From Maribacter vaceletii (GTDB lineage: Bacteria; Bacteroidota; Bacteroidia; Flavobacteriales; Flavobacteriaceae): a stretch of 64,000 nt of DNA. Every line of letters starts with the position of its first letter. Position 1 is the first letter of the stretch. The translations under genes and the position numbers were made by a program. The stretch is taken from the NCBI RefSeq assembly GCF_003634105.1, contig NZ_RBIQ01000007.1:992001-1056000 (forward strand). Direction: 5' to 3'. Below, one piece after another: positions 62,130 to 64,000 of this stretch. The notes beneath the pieces are model-generated. The model was given only the letters and a program-made list of their open reading frames with translations. It was not told the DNA's origin and did not search any database.

Positions 62130-62658
62130 TGTAATTGTGCGTAGACAAATATTCTTTTTTCAAAGTGCAAAGATACTTTAAAACAACTTCTCTAGAAAGT
62201 GAATTTATTTCTAAACAATCTTTTTCTAGATCGCTATACACTTCTATTGCTAAATACCAATTTCCGTTTCTTGACATAGTTGGATCCTCAATATCTGCAT
62301 CTTCTAAGTTACCTATTAAAGCATTAAACATCACACTTGTAATCATGGGTGCTAAATTTATAGCTTTGTCCGGAATTTCTACTTCATAAAAAGAAAAGAA
62401 ATATTGTTCGTCATTAATTTTAAAAGGAACATTATCATAAACATCTATATGCTGTAAATCATATTTAGTATTCACATAATTATAAAATTGATTTACTTCC
62501 TTTGGGTCTTCAAAAATAAACATTTGCCTTTTGGATAGGCTTCTTTTAAATTTTTTTCCTTTGGTAACATTATAATCAGAAATACTTGGTGCTATACGAA
62601 TAGGAATACAAGAATTAAGGAAAGTAACAGAAGCAATGACATAGAGAAGTTTCTTCAT
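62107..62658 (-). CDS. Lipoprotein of unknown function
   Basis: 183 residues with a lipoprotein signal (VIASVTFLNSC, Cys17). The mature part has alternating strands and ends KEYLSTHNYNEIVFKN; nothing in it points to an activity. No family recognised. It overlaps the methyltransferase gene by 23 bp and probably shares its transcript. Confidence 0.65.
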   Translation of the reverse strand: MKKLLYVIASVTFLNSCIPIRIAPSISDYNVTKGKKFKRSLSKRQMFIFEDPKEVNQFYNYVNTKYDLQHIDVYDNVPFKINDEQYFFSFYEVEIPDKAINLAPMITSVMFNALIGNLEDADIEDPTMSRNGNWYLAIEVYSDLEKDCLEINSLSREVVLKYLCTLKKEYLSTHNYNEIVFKN

Positions 62659-62719
62659 TTTTTAATGGCATATTAAGTTGCTTATATGCATCAAAAACTA
62701 AGCCAAAAAAATAATTTTA

Positions 62720-62743
62720 AAATTGTTCCACGTGGAACAATTT
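62720..62743. other. parS-like ParB-binding site
   Basis: A 24-bp perfect palindrome whose 16-bp core at 62724-62739, TGTTCCACGTGGAACA, matches the widely conserved bacterial parS sequence (TGTTNCACGTGNAACA). It lies between the lipoprotein and the membrane-protein gene, two genes from mnmG, and its end overlaps the stop codon at 62742-62744. ParB binding is inferred from the sequence only. Confidence 0.75.
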
Positions 62744-63218
62744 AGTTCTCACCGCGAATTTCTATAGCCAGAAAATTAGACAATTCTGTTGCTTTGTTAT
62801 TGGCCACCTCTATAGTATTCGTACGATAAATAGTAAAATGTTTATTTCCTTTAAACAATCTAATAACATAATTATCACCACCACGCTCTTTTCCCATTGC
62901 AGCAACAGAACCCCACTCTGCTCCTTGCTTATATTTAGCAGAAAAAACAATTAAATAATCTGGCAAGGGAAATACAACCTTACTTTTAAAAAGAGTAATT
63001 CCAAAAAATTTAAAATGTTTATACAGTTTAAATTTATGTAATACCTCGTAAGAATTAGAATAACCAATAAGTAGCAAAGAAAGAAATCCTAAAACAATAT
63101 GTTGATTTAAGGGCCCAGAATTAGTTGCCAAAAGGGAGAGTAAAACTGCTAATAAAATATAACCAAGAATAACAACCGTTAAAGGTTTCTTTTGCTTAAA
63201 AAAAAGAGATTGCATCAT
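62742..63218 (-). CDS. Small membrane protein of unknown function
   Basis: 158 residues with two hydrophobic helices (about 13-31 and 40-53) at the N-terminus and a soluble C-terminal part (about 55-158) with DYLIVFSAKYKQGAEWGSVAAMGKERGG. No family recognised. Its start overlaps the mnmG stop by 4 bp (62742 gene starts at 63218, mnmG ends at 63215), so the two are translationally coupled. A perfect parS-like palindrome overlaps its stop codon. Confidence 0.7.
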   Translation of the reverse strand: MMQSLFFKQKKPLTVVILGYILLAVLLSLLATNSGPLNQHIVLGFLSLLLIGYSNSYEVLHKFKLYKHFKFFGITLFKSKVVFPLPDYLIVFSAKYKQGAEWGSVAAMGKERGGDNYVIRLFKGNKHFTIYRTNTIEVANNKATELSNFLAIEIRGEN

Positions 63219-64000
63219 CGTCCCATAAATACTAAAAGCACACTAATGTCGCTTGGTTTAATGCCACTTATTCTAGATGCTTGAGAAATAGTTGCTGGTT
63301 GTATTGCAGTAAGTTTTTCTCTTGCCTCGTAAGACAAAGACTTAAGTTTAGTATAGTCAAAATTAGAAGGTATTTTAACGTTCTCTAAACGTTGTAATTT
63401 ATCTGCATTATTTTTTTCTTTAGCTATATAACCCGCATATTTTACCTGTACTTCTGTTTGTTCCAAAACCTCTCTATTAAGATTATGTTCTTTAACAAAG
63501 GAAGAAACTTTATCTAATTTTAGCATATCTTCCATCTTTACTTTAGGTCTAGAAAACACCTTAAACATCTTATCGGATTGTTTTACTAAAGCAGAATTAA
63601 CATTCTCCAATATTGGATTTATATCCTCTGGAATAACACTGGTATTTTTAAAGAAATCTACAAACATATTAGATTTTGCTTCCTTCTCTTCCATCTTAAT
63701 AAGACGCTCTTTCTTTGCAATTCCTAATTCATAACCAAGTGGAGTTAAACGCAAATCTGCATTATCTTGTCGTAACAATGTTCTGTACTCTGCACGAGAA
63801 GTAAACATACGATAAGGTTCTTCTGTGCCTTTAGTAATTAAATCGTCAATTAAAACTCCTATGTATGCCTCATCTCTTTTTAAAATAAAAGGTTCTTTAT
63901 TATTTATTTTAAGATGCGCATTAATACCTGCCATTAATCCTTGAGAAGCTGCTTCTTCGTAACCTGTAGTACCGTTTATTTGGCCAGCAAAATATAAATT
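63215..64000 (-). CDS. mnmG: tRNA uridine-5-carboxymethylaminomethyl modification enzyme MnmG, C-terminal part
   Basis: The frame is open at base 64000; 261 C-terminal residues are visible and the N-terminus is outside. Visible parts: the QINGTTGYEEAASQGL block, the EPYRMFTSRAEYRTLLRQDNAD segment (motifs EPYRMFTSRAEYR and LRQDNADLRLT), and the C-terminal helical domain with YAGYIAKE, IPSNFDY, SLSYEAREKL and PATISQASRISGI. With MnmE it makes the cmnm5 modification of wobble uridine in tRNA, using FAD and NADH. It is often near the chromosome origin. Confidence 0.95.
   Translation of the reverse strand, partial: NLYFAGQINGTTGYEEAASQGLMAGINAHLKINNKEPFILKRDEAYIGVLIDDLITKGTEEPYRMFTSRAEYRTLLRQDNADLRLTPLGYELGIAKKERLIKMEEKEAKSNMFVDFFKNTSVIPEDINPILENVNSALVKQSDKMFKVFSRPKVKMEDMLKLDKVSSFVKEHNLNREVLEQTEVQVKYAGYIAKEKNNADKLQRLENVKIPSNFDYTKLKSLSYEAREKLTAIQPATISQASRISGIKPSDISVLLVFMGR

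Noticed and set aside
1-64000. CRISPR arrays, tRNA or rRNA genes, insertion sequences
   Set aside because: None seen: no regular spaced repeats, no tRNA cloverleaf in any intergenic gap, no transposase or terminal repeats. A scan with tRNAscan-SE and a CRISPR finder would confirm.

Overview
The window looks like part of the chromosome of a marine member of the Flavobacteriaceae (Bacteroidota). The DNA is AT-rich. Promoter-like boxes follow the Bacteroidota TTG/TAnnTTTG pattern rather than TTGACA/TATAAT. The gene content is typical of the family: type IX secretion/gliding proteins (PorW/SprE, PorP/SprF, a type B sorted adhesin), a SusC/SusD pair, and several small families known mainly from flavobacteria (DUF4254, DUF6427, DUF6341, DUF4837). 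No rRNA, tRNA, IS element, prophage or CRISPR array is visible.

Layout. 1-4.6 kb: 3' part of a PorW/SprE lipoprotein gene, a DUF2059 protein, a PaaE-like ferredoxin reductase and a patatin-like lipase whose 3' ends overlap. 4.9-15 kb: a compact plus-strand operon of seven genes (DUF2064 glycosyltransferase, SusC, SusD, sodium:solute symporter, a metallophosphoesterase with lost metal ligands, a CxxC AhpD-like protein, and the radical SAM protein ArsS). It is followed by a TetR regulator. ArsS, the DUF2064 protein and the AhpD-like protein point to organoarsenic (arsenosugar-type) metabolism, here joined to an outer-membrane uptake pair. Matching palindromes lie upstream of the operon and upstream of the tetR gene. 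15-19 kb: GT9, DUF4254, DUF6427, DUF6341 and purD.

19-41 kb: a large minus-strand surface-polysaccharide locus. Transcribed from high to low coordinates it holds an M23 peptidase, a GH3-family protein, a DUF6909-like protein, a Wzz-like protein, rmlBACD, a NeuB-like synthase, a NeuA-phosphatase fusion, a sialyltransferase-like enzyme, Wzx, an acetyltransferase, three GT4 enzymes, two polymerase/ligase proteins, the WcaJ-like initiating transferase and UDP-glucuronate decarboxylase. Together they suggest a Wzx/Wzy-type glycan containing rhamnose and a nonulosonic acid, possibly of KDN type. 41-51.3 kb: tatA, then a T9SS cassette (2069-residue adhesin, PorP/SprF, OmpA-family protein). 51.5-52.2 kb: two tandem, related 56-residue membrane proteins missed by ordinary ORF length cutoffs. 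The first shares an upstream 12-mer with the adhesin gene.

52-64 kb: housekeeping genes (DUF4837, lytic transglycosylase, pgk, holB, DoxX), then a small accessory islet (DinD and an LRR-TIR protein with a structured region between them), an OmpH-like lipoprotein, a methyltransferase, a lipoprotein, a small membrane protein and the 3' part of mnmG. A perfect parS-like palindrome lies next to mnmG, which suggests an origin-proximal location.
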